The notes under the pieces were generated by a model. That model did not search any database and was not told the origin of the DNA. It saw only the letters and a program-made list of their open reading frames with translations. The position numbers were made by a program, and so were the translations under genes. 64,000 bases of DNA from Ooceraea biroi (lineage: Eukaryota > Arthropoda > Insecta > Hymenoptera > Formicidae), in NCBI RefSeq assembly GCF_003672135.1, contig NC_039513.1:2604833-2668832 (forward strand), given 5' to 3'. Shown piece by piece: positions 42,701 through 57,212 of the stretch. Numbering within the stretch: the first letter of the stretch is position 1; each line of letters opens with the position of its first letter.

Positions 42701-44407
42701 TAACTTGAAATAGAAAAATCCAATTCTTCCCATGTGAGAATTTTTCTGAACAAAATTCTCTTACAATAACACTCGTGCATCGATCTGATTTTGCGGGAGA
42801 AAAGGTAAAACGATACGTTTCATGCGCAATATGTGAATAATGTAACAGGTGGAAGTTACCGATATCGAATAAATTATAAAAAATTAATAAATTATAAAGG
42901 TTTGCACCGCTTACGCTTGACCATGCTAGCCCAAATAATTCATATTATTATCTTCGACCTGCTACATACCAGAGTTCGTGATATTTCCTGATGAACGGAG
43001 TAATTTTTATTTTTAAACTCATCAATTTGCATAATATCGGGATATGTGTTAACGACCGATGTGTTCGTAAGATTTAATGAAAACATAACGTCATCATAAA
43101 AATATAATGTGAGAACGTCATAATATACCTGTTGCGGTTTCGCGAATCTAACTTAATTTCACTTGATAATAATTGACCGCAATCAATTACCGTAAACGAT
43201 AATTACTGCATTTTTTTCTATGTGTCACACTTGTCATTCATATTGTGGAAATATTTTTGTTCATTGTGACTCTGTCGTTTCAGAAAACACGTGAATAAAT
43301 CACGTACTACATACATTGGAACATATTATAATATTCCTTTCATACAGAATCGGAGCATTTTTATATATTAATAATGTGATATGATCGTAGACAGCGCAGA
43401 AATATATAATAGCGCATACACTTCTTCATTATTCTCTAATCTAAATAAAAAATATTGTATCCATTATACACAGATTCCCTGTTTCTTTCTCATGTGCGCG
43501 GCATCGATTCTTCCATGCGATGCTCGGCGATATAATCCTACGAATTATTATCTCGCTTATTGCTTTTTTTTCATCCAAAGTTTTCGCGTCGCTCCTTTAC
43601 GCCTCGCCCCCGCAGTATTATGCGGCGCATTAACGTAGTTACTAATTATGGTGCGGGTTAGGTTGAACGGGGGTTGTACTCTCGCGCGCTCGCGAGGCGA
43701 ATAGCAAGAGCGCGCCTCACAGGGATGATAATGGCCATCAGAATTCTAGCGACGTGCCAGTAGGTAAATTGTGAGAAATGCCGTGGATCGCGGCAAGCTC
43801 GCGCAGTCGGGCCACGTCCAAATTCTCACGAGCGTGACCTTCAGGACGAGAAACTTGGACCGGTCGATTCGATTAAATCGCGGATACTTAATCAAAGCGG
43901 ATGTTAATGCCGCGTCATTACACGCGTCGTTGCACCGTTTCGGTCTTGTAAGATTTCTCCCGTAATTCGTAAGTTTTAACTGTCATCTCTGATGATCCGA
44001 ATTGCGTATGTCTTAGCATATGATGCATCTTCATTTCTCATTGATTATGTAAATAATTATGTAATTAATTGAAGACAAAACAAGATTTTTTGTCAATAAT
44101 AATCTCAAATATTATTATTCTTGATGATTGAAATTAACATTACTAGTTCGAATATCGTTAAATTTATTTGCGTATAATATCGAGTAATCGCATTCCAGCG
44201 TAAAACACGCTGCTTCGAGAAAATTCTTTTTCCGTATCGCGAATGAATCTCCACGGTTTTCTGCGCGAGTTCGATAATTGCGTAGAGTCGATCGCACGGC
44301 CCAATATCTGTGCGCCGTGGGCCTGTAATAGAATTCGCCCTTGAAAAAAAGCTCGTTAAAACGTTAAACCATCTAGTCTCTCTCCCTCCATTCCTCTTTC
44401 CCTCTCA

Positions 44408-44409
<2 letters not shown>
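39725..44409. other. Gene-poor stretch with CpG-rich patches
   Basis: CpG-rich patches at about 40380-40450, 40900-41300 and 42060-42260. A GAC microsatellite runs 40972-41000. From 42400 to 43400 the DNA is AT-rich. No exon with matching splice signals and coding character was found. Confidence 0.35.

Positions 44410-44449
<40 letters not shown>
44410..44449 (+). repeat. CT dinucleotide microsatellite
   Basis: An uninterrupted run of about 20 TC units. Confidence 0.95.
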
Positions 44450-44451
<2 letters not shown>

Positions 44452-44898
44452 GTGTTTCTCTCCGTTCTTGTGCGCTTCGTCAAAAAACCTGATATCTGGA
44501 CAACGCGCTTTGCAAGTTCCATGGCGAATATGGCGAGGAACAGACACAGGGTAGGCAGGGTAGGTCAGCAAGAGAAACTTGCGTTCCCGTTTGCGCGCAA
44601 CTCATCGGTCGTTGTTTCTCTCTATCTCCTATTCTTCTTTCTCTCTCTCCCTTTGTCTTTGTCTCTCTCTCGGCGTTTATATCCCCGGATTGTATTTCTC
44701 GATCGTTTCGCGCATCACAGCGTCGGCTGGCGCGGATTTCGCGGTCCGTCGACATCGACCGGCCCCCCTGCCGTTGCCATCGCCGTCGACGCAAAAAGGG
44801 CGGGCAACGTTATACACAATATCTATTTATTTGCCGACAAATTCAATGGAACCTCGTTTCGAGAACCACTACTATCACCGATGATCTCCGCACCCGCT

Positions 44899-44902
<4 letters not shown>

Positions 44903-44951
<49 letters not shown>
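44903..44951 (+). repeat. CT dinucleotide microsatellite
   Basis: A near-perfect run of about 24 CT units, 450 bp from the similar run at 44410. GA-rich sequence on the same strand follows at 45225-45280. Confidence 0.95.
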
Positions 44952-44953
<2 letters not shown>

Positions 44954-47900
44954 TTCTCTTTCCCTTGCTCTCTCTGTCAAGCGTATGCTTTCGAATAAAC
45001 TGGTCGCGCATTTGACTGCAGTGGGTCGCTCCTGCTACCTTTATATATATGATCCTGGTGAAAAGCCACTTCCACCTCTCTCCGAAGGGGGAACCGGGAG
45101 AAACAAGGTACTCGAACAGGACGAGTGACAACGCAATGAGTTTACCAAGCGAGCTTTCCCCGGAAAGTTGGAACGCCCAATTTTCCGTTATTGTCGTGCA
45201 TTCTGGCACCTGTGACGTCAAAAATGAGAGAGAGAGAAAAAGAGAGACCAGAACAAGAGATAGAAATAGAGAGAAATAGGGCCATAAGACAGAGACAAGG
45301 ATGTTTCGGATGACGCGCGATGACCGGAAAGGTGGTCCGGCGTTTTCCCACGCTGGTTACGTGGGAGTGATGCCTTCCGGCGCCACGCCAGAGGAGCGAT
45401 TTCAAAGCCCTGGTAACCTGATTTCGGGATCGAGAAAATCCAATCGAAGCGGTGCATCGGTCGTTCCATGTGAAATTGTTGCCGCGAGAAATTTTACTTC
45501 GATTTTAGTCCCGCCAGCGGGCCTTCGGTCCGGCGACCGAATTCTGATAGATTCGTTAGGACGCTGGGGTATCAGAGCCGCAGTGGTAGGTACTTATCAC
45601 TCAAGTGCGAGAACTTGAAAAACCCTGACATTTCAACAGCCATCTTACGAGGTGGCACAATGAATACTTTATTGAGCTTGATATAATTTGGCTAGTAGAA
45701 TGGCAATAAGTAGGCTTCCACCATGATCGCTTTATGCGGCGTAACGTCACTCCTCGCCTCCTATATTCCTATATTCCGGTGATACCTTTTGTTTAATGTT
45801 CTTCCGATATTCAAATTTCAGCGGCTATTCAAACAAGTGGATTTGCAATAAAATATCATATCGCTTGAAGGTGAATTAACATTTTGGTTGAGAGAGAAAA
45901 GTCTACATTGGCTGAGAAAATTCGCAGAGAAAAGCTTTGCTTCTTATTCAAGAGCGTTCTATAAAATGATATATAAACGTGGACAGAATGGTCAGAATAT
46001 GGCATGACCGTAAAGATCGAATTCCGAGTTAAACGAGCACACCTTTTCATAAAAGCTTCCTGTCTACCCCGGTCTCTCGTATCGCCCGTGAACATCTTGC
46101 GACAAAAATAAAAATTCCGCATCGACATCGCAGGCGGGATATAATGGACCACGCGTGTCGGTCATGCTTCCAAAGTAATTGCCTCCGGATCGCGAGCGTC
46201 GAAGAAACGTGTCAGCTGCTGAAACCTGAAACCCGCTCATGATGTATGTGTGCACGGGCACATCTAAAGGTATACACGATTACGTGCACACGTACAGGAA
46301 CCCAGGGCACACGTACACACACGTATGCACACGTATACACACGTATACACAACCTGAACGACGAAAGTAGCGATTGCACGCGATACGCGTGCTGAAACGA
46401 AATGGCCCCGACGGAAGCGCTATGTATCACCGACCGCCGGCCATATCACCGGATCCACGCCGGTCACACAAAATAGAACAAATTTCTCGGCGCGATAGCG
46501 CTGCCCCGTGTACAATTGTTCCGCTCTGTTTGCGCGTTACGCTGTTATTTTATACTTTTCGCCGATAAAAAGCTTAATTCACGAAAAGTATTCCCCGCGA
46601 AACCTATTGGCGATAGATGACCGGTGGCAGCCCACGATGCTCCGAGAGAGCGTTATCTCTTGAACGCTAGCGAAAACGCCAGCGAGGGAGGCAGCGGGCA
46701 TTAAAAAAAAGGAGCGCGATGGAATCTTCGAACTCGCGACGAGGATGGATCGTCTTCGCGTAGATCGCCTTTCTCGCGAGCGGTAGTCCCATTACTCTCA
46801 TTGCGATTTACGCTACTTGGTGTAATAAATGGTTGACTCAGAGATTGCCCTTGATGCACTCGTTTCAGTTCTACCGTCCATTTGTCACCGAGAAGCACCT
46901 TCCGACTACCTTGCTGCCTCTATCTCGTGAATTTTCGAAACTGACTCGAGCGTCGAATTCGCTCGCTCCTCGAGCGAGTCTTTGAGATCGGAGTCGGATG
47001 TCGGCACACATTAGCTGATCGTACGTGGCCAATTCTGAAATGGCATCCTTCTCGTGTCTCTCGTAATTACTAATTTTGTAACGCGGCTGGGATATTTTGA
47101 TGGATTAAACGCGAAACCGATTCTCGGCGACCCAGGGATATAATTTCATTAAATCTTGACTGAATGCCACACGACGTTTGCGTCATGTAGCGTGTTTCGC
47201 TCTGATGGTTTGACACTGCGGCACGGTTAACTCGACAATGGTCTCCGAACAGATTTTCTCAGCGACTATTTCGAGTGACAAGATAGATCGCGTGACATTA
47301 TTTGTTCTTTTTCATTGAATAGATTATATCTTTTGTATGGAACTGTAATTTAATACGTTATCTTTACTGTCCTCAGAATTCATCCAATTAGAAAAGCAGT
47401 TACGGATAAATGAAAGCTCGCACGTCAGTCAGCATTTAAATAGCTGCAGAAAATGTTTGTTGTAAAACGACGTAAGCCAAACGATTCTCATGCAATTGGG
47501 AACACAGAAGGAGCTAAATAAAACATTATTTAAAAATAAATTAAAAATAAATTAGAAAATATGCGCATGGAAAAAGAGATAGAGGAAAATGATAACATTG
47601 ATAACATAAGAATTTGGCATTCTCTCGGCGCGCGCTGTTCATCATTCTATTGTAAATCGATATGGCGCGAGACACTACCGTGTCTCTTGATGAGGCAAAT
47701 CCTGCATACTTTTCACTTCGTCCCGTAGGCAAAATCATCTCCCTAACGGGTAGTAACGCACGCGTGCGCGAGCATACGCGTAGACACGCGCATAATCCAG
47801 TCCCGGTTCCGGCATTGTCGAAGGTACTCGTAACATCGTTCAGGAATCCTTCGAGCCCTTCGGGCAAAAAGCATCCGATGCCACGGTAACAACGATAAAT

Positions 47901-50900
47901 CCACTTCGCAGCGAATTCGATGGCGACGCCGCGGGGATAGTTTGATCGAGAGGAGGGATGAGAGGAAAGGCGAAAGAGGGAAAAAGGGAGAGAGAAAGAG
48001 AGAGGGAGAGAGCGACGAGGGCAATGGGGATGCTTCGTGTCGAGGCAGGCGTTAACGGTTCGGTTATTCGGTCACGATAAATCAACAACTGTCGGTGCTG
48101 GGCCCACGGCAAACAGCGCGTCGCAATTTCAGTGGCGATGGATGCTGAAGACGAAGACGAAGACGACGACGACGACGAAATTAAATACGACGTCGCATTG
48201 TGTACAATGCCGTCGCAAGCACATAGACGTAGTAAGTTGTATTCCAGCAGGGCGATGCCCCGAAAAGAATGTTTTCTTCCTCCTTTCGTCGGACGAAATA
48301 AATTGATTCTTGCTATCAAGCCTCGCTGCGCTATCGAATTCGCTCGCTGCGTTATCCTCCGCCGGAAGAGTCATCGATACGCAGTCAGTGATATGGTTCT
48401 CTAATAGGTTCCGCCGTTATGCATGATACATTGGGTCGTTCCATTAATGAAATTATCGTGCTTCGCTCTGCATATTCGCGACTCGGAGCGCCATTCCTTC
48501 CGAACTCTGATATCTCGAGAGGTATCACGGCTCGCCCGAACTCGACGAATCCATTCGTCAATTTGAAAAAGTTTTTTAATAAATCGTAATCCGCGAATAC
48601 GAAACAACGCGAAACAATACACGAATTTAGAATAAATTTCGATGCAACGTGGAATAGTTCTCATTGGTGTTGAACAACGTGTTTTTAGTGGATGAAACAA
48701 TTCGCTAAAGCCGTTTTGTATTTACGCACAGGGATTGTAAAATCTTTTTTAAAGCGTCGAGCTTGCGCCGTCAGGAAGGCAAAATTACTGGTAAAATTCA
48801 TGGAACGGAAAACGCTGGTTTTTTAACATTCTATGATGGAAACCGAGAAATTAGAAATGCGATATTACGTGTCTTGCAATTTTCACATATTTGGCAGTAC
48901 ATTATTCCTCTCTTAATTTCTTCATCTCAGCACAAATCCGATAATAAACATTCTATTGTATAATACTCGTAAATAATTCTATCAGCACGTGATGAATCAT
49001 TTCGGACTACAACTTCCGTCTGACTGTTAATGCTGTAAATCAACGAGTATCGTGGATACCGGCCGTAGTTGCTTTCTTATTTTTCCGTCCGCGTGCATCA
49101 CGTATCCCGCGCGTATCCTCCTCGATATATTTCATATTCTTCATGCGATCACCGCGATCGTTTGCGGACGCTCCTAATTTATCGTCGTTCGACAATACGG
49201 CGACAATGAACATCGAGACAATAACGACAACGTATGCTTCGTGCCGGCGCGAGAGAATCTCTTTTTCGATCGCGACGGATATTCCTTTGCCGCGCAGCGG
49301 AACTTCCGGCACGTTCGGTTACTGTCCGATATTGCTTCTCCGATGGTTGGTCCCAGACCCGTTCGTCTACCTGGCTTGAATCGCAACGTTCTCCCCTGGA
49401 GAACGCTACCCAGCGAGCCGAAAAGTCGAAGCACCGCGATAAAAACCGCATAATGGATTTTCGCCAGATACACGAAGAAAACTTTATCCTACGCGTTTCA
49501 TTTTCCCGGTTTATATCTCCTTTTTTCGAAAACCAGAATATAAATGTGTTTAACGCTACATATTTGTACACACAGTGTTAATAAAAACAGTTTTTACGAA
49601 CTTTATTCACGAATTCTGTGCCAACGACTCGAAATCGTTTTATTTGAAACTTCAAATTTTTTGACGTATCGACTTTTCTATTAAAAAAGAATATATAGTT
49701 CCGATTTTTCAAAGGCGTTAAATATCGGTGAAAATAAAATCGGTTTATTGTATTTTTTGTTTTTTCGCTATTGTAAATTTCCAAAGCGCTAAATTATATA
49801 TCGTTATATCGTATAAAATAAATTTGAAGTACCAATAGTTTTGGTATGAAAATTAAAACAGAAAAAATAATTATCTTACAGCTTTCTATTTTTTACTTTT
49901 CACTTATGCTTTTATTGTTAGTAATAGAGTGTTCCGTTAGCATGTAATCTGAATTATTTATTGATGACATATAAGTAAACCGTACTTTCTGCAAGCTAAA
50001 GCTTGCAGTCAAGTTTCCAGACTGTGTCAAGGTAGTCTATTCAATTCAATATTATTTTGGCAAAAGTCATAGAAGAGTTTCATCTTTGACAACTGACTGA
50101 CGTTTCCATTTCACTCCCGATGAAAATTCCGAATACTACACAAATTCCACACAAAAATCGTGCATACATTATTGTTATATATTGGAAATACTTGTTCTCT
50201 TTCTCTCAATTATTAATCTGACTTGATAATTAAAACTAGATTTCTTAACGGAATTTCTGGAGATTTTAATCGGTGTGGGAGTAACGAAAGTTTTCATGAT
50301 GTTATTCTTTTCCCAATGCATCTTTCTGCATTTAAAGTTAAAAAAATAAAACTTATAATATAAAATCTTTTTTTAACATCCGCATATCTCCGGCATTAAG
50401 ATGTTGATCATACCGCAAATCTAAGAAAATCTGGTGTAAATTGGACGATCCGACAACAGCAACGTTCGGAGCAAGGATCGTGCCAATATGAGCCAAAGTT
50501 CTTCCGTGCCGGATAGCACGAATTAACATTTGCATTTGCATCCAACCGGTTGCGCAGCTCGCAGTGACATAAACGCGGCACGAAACAGCCGTCTCCCGGC
50601 TCACCTCGCAAACTCTGACTGCGGATATTCTCGAACGGCGTTCACGATGACGTCCCTATTTAGCGGATCACTCTGCAACAGTCTGAAAATAAAAGAAACT
50701 GTAACAAGAATGATCAAAGCACGAGCCAATAAAAACTTTCTGCTTGATAAAAAATTTCGATTTTTTTCTCATCCTTGCCCGCTGTTGAAATGACATGAAA
50801 AGACAATTCTGCAAATTTCAAAAAATTGCAATACCATTTCGCATCACTTCTATTTTGCGTCAAGGTATATTAATTTGTGTTTTTTATTATAAAATATTGC

Positions 50901-53900
50901 TGCGATATAAAATGCAACCTTTCGTTGTGAATGTTGTGAATTAGAGGGAACATGAAAATATATTGTTTTCGCACTGATGGATATTTATAGCCTTCTTTTT
51001 TCCGTATCCGAATAAATTGCGTAAGATGTACACGTGGCATATTGCAATCTATCATTTAGAAATACGTGTACATAGTCATGACGATGTAATGTGAGCGGTT
51101 CGTGTTTTAGACAAACGCTGTCGTGCCTAATTTATTGTCTCATTCTACTGCCATATCGCACTAGTCGCAGTCTGAGGCTGGCTTTGCCATGTAAAACGGT
51201 ATTAAGGCAATTACCATCCTACTGTGCGTAATCTTTCAGTAAACATAAACCCGGCTCCAGATTGTCAGGAAGTTTCGAAGCGATGTATACTTAGCAGGAT
51301 TAGTGAAAGATTAATTAATACACTTAGAATGTGGTGCTCTCGCTATTATACACTTCAACTTACTTGGTCTACGCACATTCTCTCGTCCATAAAATGAAAT
51401 CTAATAACTTCTCAAATAGAGATACATCCTGGAACACTATTACATTCTTATATCCTATATACATATATATCTCAGTTATATTATAAAATGAAATAATATG
51501 ATTTCTAATTAGTGCAAGATTCAATATTTTCCTTTTATTCTGAATAGTTTAATTTATTTCAAATTGTTTTCTATTGAATTGTAATTGAATTTTGGTTGAT
51601 AACTGTTTTATTAATGCGAGCAGAAGTGCATGCACCCGTCTCTGAACCTGTCTCGAAACTGAAATATATTTAAAGATTTGACAGAGATTTTGCTGCGCTG
51701 CATTTTCGCTGATAGGACAAATCCAAGTCCGCTGCGCGCTTACCTTAGCATCCAACGATATCTTCCTCGATTACCCCGGGTCGACACGAGCAACCGATTC
51801 GCAGGTTGGGTCGTGATAGTTTCGTTTACGGCTGGTCATGACACTCTGGACGTTCTCGGAGACGAGAGGTCGGATGCCGAGACTTCCTGCGACAGTAAAA
51901 TCCGCGGAGCTTACACCGGCGTCGCATCGTAAAGCGTCGCCGCTATACAGAGGATCTGGACTAAGGTACTACACACGGATATTCCGTTACGTTTTCGGTT
52001 GCTCTCCATTATTTGCACGCGTGCGAAACGTCCGGGTGTCACCGACAGGCAAGCACTGACAACCGAGGACTGACTCGAAACCTCGCCTACCATTATTTAA
52101 TTTCACTGCAATTCCCTTTCGCTCGCGAATACGTCGAATCACATTCGTGCTGATAAGAGTATTTTAGGAAAGAAATGTATATCTATATCCTGCATGTCGA
52201 AAATTAATTATCGCACAATAAATTTTATCATAGAATGGAAAATGGTTCTGGTCGTATGTTTATGGCCAGTAGCTATTATAGCTACGCAAATACGGTGCTT
52301 TACATTGCCGTGCTTGAAAGTTTCAAGGATGAAACTTGTGCATGCTTGAAAGCAACTCCCCGAATGAATGGCGTTTGGATACAGTGAAACTTATTTTCAT
52401 CTCAGAGTTGACGAAAACTCGCGTTTCACCGCGAGTGCAACGTTCCCTTTTTGCCTTTGATGTTTCACGAACTTTACTGTTTCATCGTGCGGTGCGGTGC
52501 GGTAAGCGCGCAAAAATTTTCAAGTTCACCGACTCGGGTGAGTGCATCGCGCAAGTGTATCACGTGCATGAAGATTTTCTCTTTTTCCTCCAGTCGCATC
52601 GAATCGCGTTTCGTGATCGAGTGAGAACGATGATGGATTCTTCCGGTTACACGCGCAATTATTCAGATGCCGCGAGCAGACTCCGGAAAAAGGGAGCAGT
52701 ACACGTTCCAGTCCTCTGCCCTTTTTGGACTCGCCGCTCGGTGCATCTGCTTGATATGCGGGCGTCTTCGTTCTCTCCCCAGTCTTCGCGCGCGAGAACA
52801 CAAAACAAGGTATACGCTCGTAAAATATTATGTAGGCTAAGGAGGGTCTTGGCGTGGGGCCACAATCGATGGCGATGCCGGGAGTCTGGAAAGTTTATCC
52901 GGCCAAAGAGCTTAAGCGTGGCTGTGGCGCGCGCGTTGCGCCTCGCAACCCCCGGAACTTCTCCCTTTATAAATAAACTTCGTCAGGACCATCGCCCTCC
53001 TTTCCTTTCGACCCTTATTCCTGTGTGTGTCCGGCTTAAGCGTCTAATCCCGTCACACACGCCCAACCGCGAGCACGCCCGAGCATCTAACTTACGTATC
53101 GCTATTGCCTTCTATTCAAGACGCGTTCTCGACCTCGCGACTTTTCTATATTCCGTAACTCTCCCATACCAAAATTACGAGATATATGACTTCCTGGATC
53201 GACCGCCCGTGCTTGCTCTTGCGTTCAAGTGGACGATCGGCCATGAGGATCCACGGTGTTCGAAAGAGGATTAACAGAGCATGAGATTTTATGGGAATCT
53301 TTTTCTCACAGAGCAATATAAGCTACTTATTGGATGGGTGATGCATCGCGAAATATTGCAAATTTCAATGACTCATGGTTGCGTATCAATCCCATAGATA
53401 AGTATTTCAAGGACTCGAGTTTTACATGAAGAGATTTAAATTCTGAAATAAAATTATATGAAATCCTGAGAAATAAAATTAATTGATATTGAATAATTTA
53501 TTTACATTTTCATAAAACAGATTAAATATTTGCTGTTAAATGATAAGAAGAGAATAAACATTCAAAGAATATTTTTCTGCAAACGCTAAAATGTGACAAG
53601 GTATGTAAAATCACCATGATATTACGTTGAAGAAAATATTATTAAAAAAAAAACCTGAAAAATTGCGTTACACGCGATACGTTGGCACATTTTTGATGCC
53701 GCAGAGGCAAAGCGCGGATTCTCCGTTATCACAAAGTTACGGGGTTGCACAGTAAACGTCTCCTCGCGTAAGCGCAATGGTATATCCTTGTGTCAACGTG
53801 TCGTGTCGCGTTCCAATTTATAGTGTTCGCATTATACATTATCCGCCAGGACGCGGGTAGGAAGAAGCGAAACACGTTTACGGAACATTGTTGTATTCAG

Positions 53901-56900
53901 CGACAGTATGCGTTACTATTCAAGAAAGATCTCGATGTTACAGTTATTATTTCAAACATCCATCATGTAGACAAAGGCAGCTTTTTAGCAGATTGCATAC
54001 GAAATTATCGTAGCAAGATCGTCTCTTTTGTATAAATATATTATAAGTAATCATTTAACTACATAAAATTATTTTGCAAACAAATAATAACACGGATAGC
54101 AATCGAGTGAAATTAAAAAGGGTGGAGTTATTCTGTCTTGATACTAATTTCCCTTAATCTGGTATTGCAAACTTTCAAGGAGATTCACAAAGGTGGATGA
54201 AGAGGACGGAACAAGATTTAATCACAAAAAGGCAATCTTAGTTAAGGATGTACGCTTTTTCGCCGCGACTTTATCAATCTGCAACAGGTTTCTCTTTGTG
54301 CCACGTGTGATACTGCTTTATGCACACAATGCGTGTAGGCGATCCGACAAATCCCCGTCGCAACAGTCTTGTTACGTGTTGTATGGTTGCCGGGGTACGA
54401 AAGAGTACGTATCCACCCCGAATATCCATCATCTCGCGGACTAAAGCGATTTAATGCGGCTAAGTAATTTCCCTCTTAACTTTATCGCACGAAACTTTTC
54501 GTTCTCGGGGAACTTGTTATACTGCCGCAGATGTGTAAGCTCCTGAATTATCCTGTCGACGCATTAAGCAGTATCCCGTGCAAGTGCGAGGTGAACCAAC
54601 AAAGTGCGGAGCTCGGCGAAATCTCGACGGTGAAAAAGGGAATCGCGGCACGGAGACGCGGAGGGGTTAACGAGAATGAGGGAGGGCAAGGAAATTTATC
54701 GTACTTGGGGGAAAAAAATCACCCTATGAGTGGATAGAAAATCCACTAGAAAAAAAAGAACGAGGTAAAACAAGATTCAGAAATTTTGAAATCCATTTTG
54801 AATTAATGATGTATTTAAATTACGAAATGTGTTCTTGGCTGGTAACGGTATCGCGATATAAAATACGACAAAATGGATACTTGATTTTTATCGGGTACAT
54901 GAATCTTATTTTATAATCTTATTTTAGATTGTCACAACAATGTCTTTTATTTCTGCTCAGCTGGGAAAGAGAATAAAGCACATGCTAATTGACAGTAAAG
55001 CACATAATATTGACAGTAGTGACCCAATCGAAGCGTTCTTTGAAGGTACATAAGCAATTTCACTCTTTGCTTTCGATACGCTGCAAATATTTTATGAAAT
55101 TTTGCAGAAAGTCGCAAGAAGATATAAACTTTTTAAATTTTCAAATCTTGTAATCCTGTTTTATGTGAAGAAAAAATTGACACGGGGGTGATAAAATCTC
55201 ACATTTCCTGGCGCCATAAGCTTTTATTATCTATATCAAGAAATATCAAGGTAAAGAGCAAAGCAGGATGTGCGTGCTTATACTTTAATCAAAATTCATA
55301 TAAAAATCGCCACAAACTTTTATTATCTGCTCCGAATAGTTAAAAATCGACATTTTATCAATATTATTTTACCAATATTGTTTTACCAATATTGTTTCTT
55401 TGCAAGTTGAGAATTATTTCAATGATAAAAGCCCCATTTTTAACAATATAGTTTTATAGGTTACATTTTTAACAACACAATTGATTTTAGTATACAATTT
55501 CATGTTTTTTAATATTGATGTTGCTAAAAAATTTTTTTTTCATGTTTTTGTCCACATCTAGAATGATTATTCCTTTATTCTTTTTGCTTATTCCTTTTTA
55601 ATTGTGACAATATTACAATTGCTGTCAACATTAGAGTTTAAACGTTTCTGAATGTTTTAATTGTACCTTTTTAGTTTATGTTGCTCTTTTTCTTTTACGC
55701 AATTGAATGTTCATTCAATTAAAGTATAAAGTCTTTAGATAGATTTTATTTTATTTATTATTACATTATAATTTGCTGTTGAAATTTTCATAATTTTCGT
55801 TTTGTAGTTTTATACAGAGCTATGTATTTATATGTTTTTGCTCTGACAATAGTTTTAACAGATATGCTGTGAAGATGTGATTTTTAGTATAGTTATAAAA
55901 AATTTATATAGAAGAATAGTTATAAATTTTTTTAAATTACAATTTTTTCAAATTTTATTTCCGTTCATCCAAAGAATTGTTACAATTGTCGCTGCCAATA
56001 ATGTGATCCCAATTTCTATCATTAATTTGTTGGTGTATTAAAAATTGATTATCTTATCTCCGTGCCAAGTAAGGATGAATGTCAAGTCAAGGAAAAGAAA
56101 CTAAAATTTTGCGAATAAAAGCTGCTTTTAATTTGCATCAAAACCCTTTTGTTTTATTTTTGCAATTAGCACAGTTACGAAAATCAAGACAAAAACCTTC
56201 TTATTTAAAAAATTCTTCAAGTATCATAAACTTGCAGACTCCCAATCTCTCAAAGAATACTCCTAATCTCTCCCGAATGATTATAAGAACATTCTTAGAG
56301 GAGATCCTCTAAGTATACGCACATGAATCTTTTTGGAATAAACGCGAAAGTCGATTTTCTTCCGAAGAATGATCCAGTTCTTTCTTCTGCTGAAAAATCA
56401 AACCGCGCATCAACTCAATTTCCGTTCGTGAATTGTTCAAATGCATTGATCTGAAAATAGGAGGAGTATCATTAAATTTCTGATGCCCAACAGAAATAGA
56501 AAAAGCGAATAGAGAAAAGAGAATATCCGATCACATTCGGCGTTTCGATTATGAATCTCGTTGAAAACGTTCGGAGCACGTTTATCCCGTAGACGGGCGC
56601 CGGTGCACGTCACGCAGTTCGTCACGTCGCTGGACGTCACGATAGCTCGCGTCACACGAGTCCGGCATGTGCGACGGTATTGTTTCGCGCTTTGCGTCGA
56701 TCTGCCAGATTATACCGGCAGGACTCTGTCATGTTCATGCTGCGGGTTGCGCGTTACGTGCCGCGTACGTACATCGGGTAACGCGTTGTCTCTTTCTCTC
56801 CGAATCGGAGCGGCGCGGCGTAAATGCAATTTCAACGATTCAGACGGAATACCGCGAAGTCACGCTGCAACGGCGACGTCACAAAAATGCGCACCGGCTC

Positions 56901-57120
56901 TTCGAATTCCACGTGGTTAACGTGGCGTTTCCATTCCGCGCGGCTTCCCTGTTTTAGACGCAAATTTACACGCTCTGCACTCGGCGATTATGTCGGGCCG
57001 TGAATAATGCGAAGGAACAGAGAACAAGCGTGCAAAAGATATTTTCGGCGAAGCGACCGCAAAACGGCGAAACGACGAAAATAATGATTTTCTATTTTCG
57101 AGCGAATCATCTGTCCAATG
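44952..57120. other. Gene-poor stretch of host-type DNA
   Basis: No supportable gene. Notable parts: ACGTATACACAC repeats at about 46305-46352; a GAC/GAA microsatellite at 48146-48179; TTTTACCAATATTG repeated at 55365-55400; CpG-rich stretches at 44700-45000 and 56560-56920; AT-rich DNA at 53400-56300. A 312-codon open frame at 52336-53274 is discussed under rejected items. Confidence 0.35.
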
Positions 57121-57126
57121 TAATCG

Positions 57127-57202
57127 ATAATTGTATAATTAAACGAACTTACCTGTAAGTGAAGTTCGATTATAATTATGCCTGGTGTCTCGTCCGGATG
57201 GA
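57127..57202 (+). repeat. 76-bp perfect inverted repeat, left copy
   Basis: Matches the reverse complement of 59060-59135 exactly by eye. The outer half holds a near-palindrome around CGAACTTACCTGTAAGTG; the inner part ends in TGTCTCGTCCGGATGGA. Confidence 0.85.
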
Positions 57203-57212
57203 TAAAGAACTA

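Noticed and set aside
45301..45618. 105-codon frame after a GA-rich tract
   Set aside because: No motif, no splice signals, and the composition matches the CpG-rich surroundings.
52336..53274. 312-codon open frame on the plus strand
   Set aside because: No motif, signal peptide or family resemblance. The residue mix (many Arg, Ser, His) follows GC-rich DNA, parts of other frames are open too, and there is no promoter or splice support. It could be chance; a conservation test would decide.
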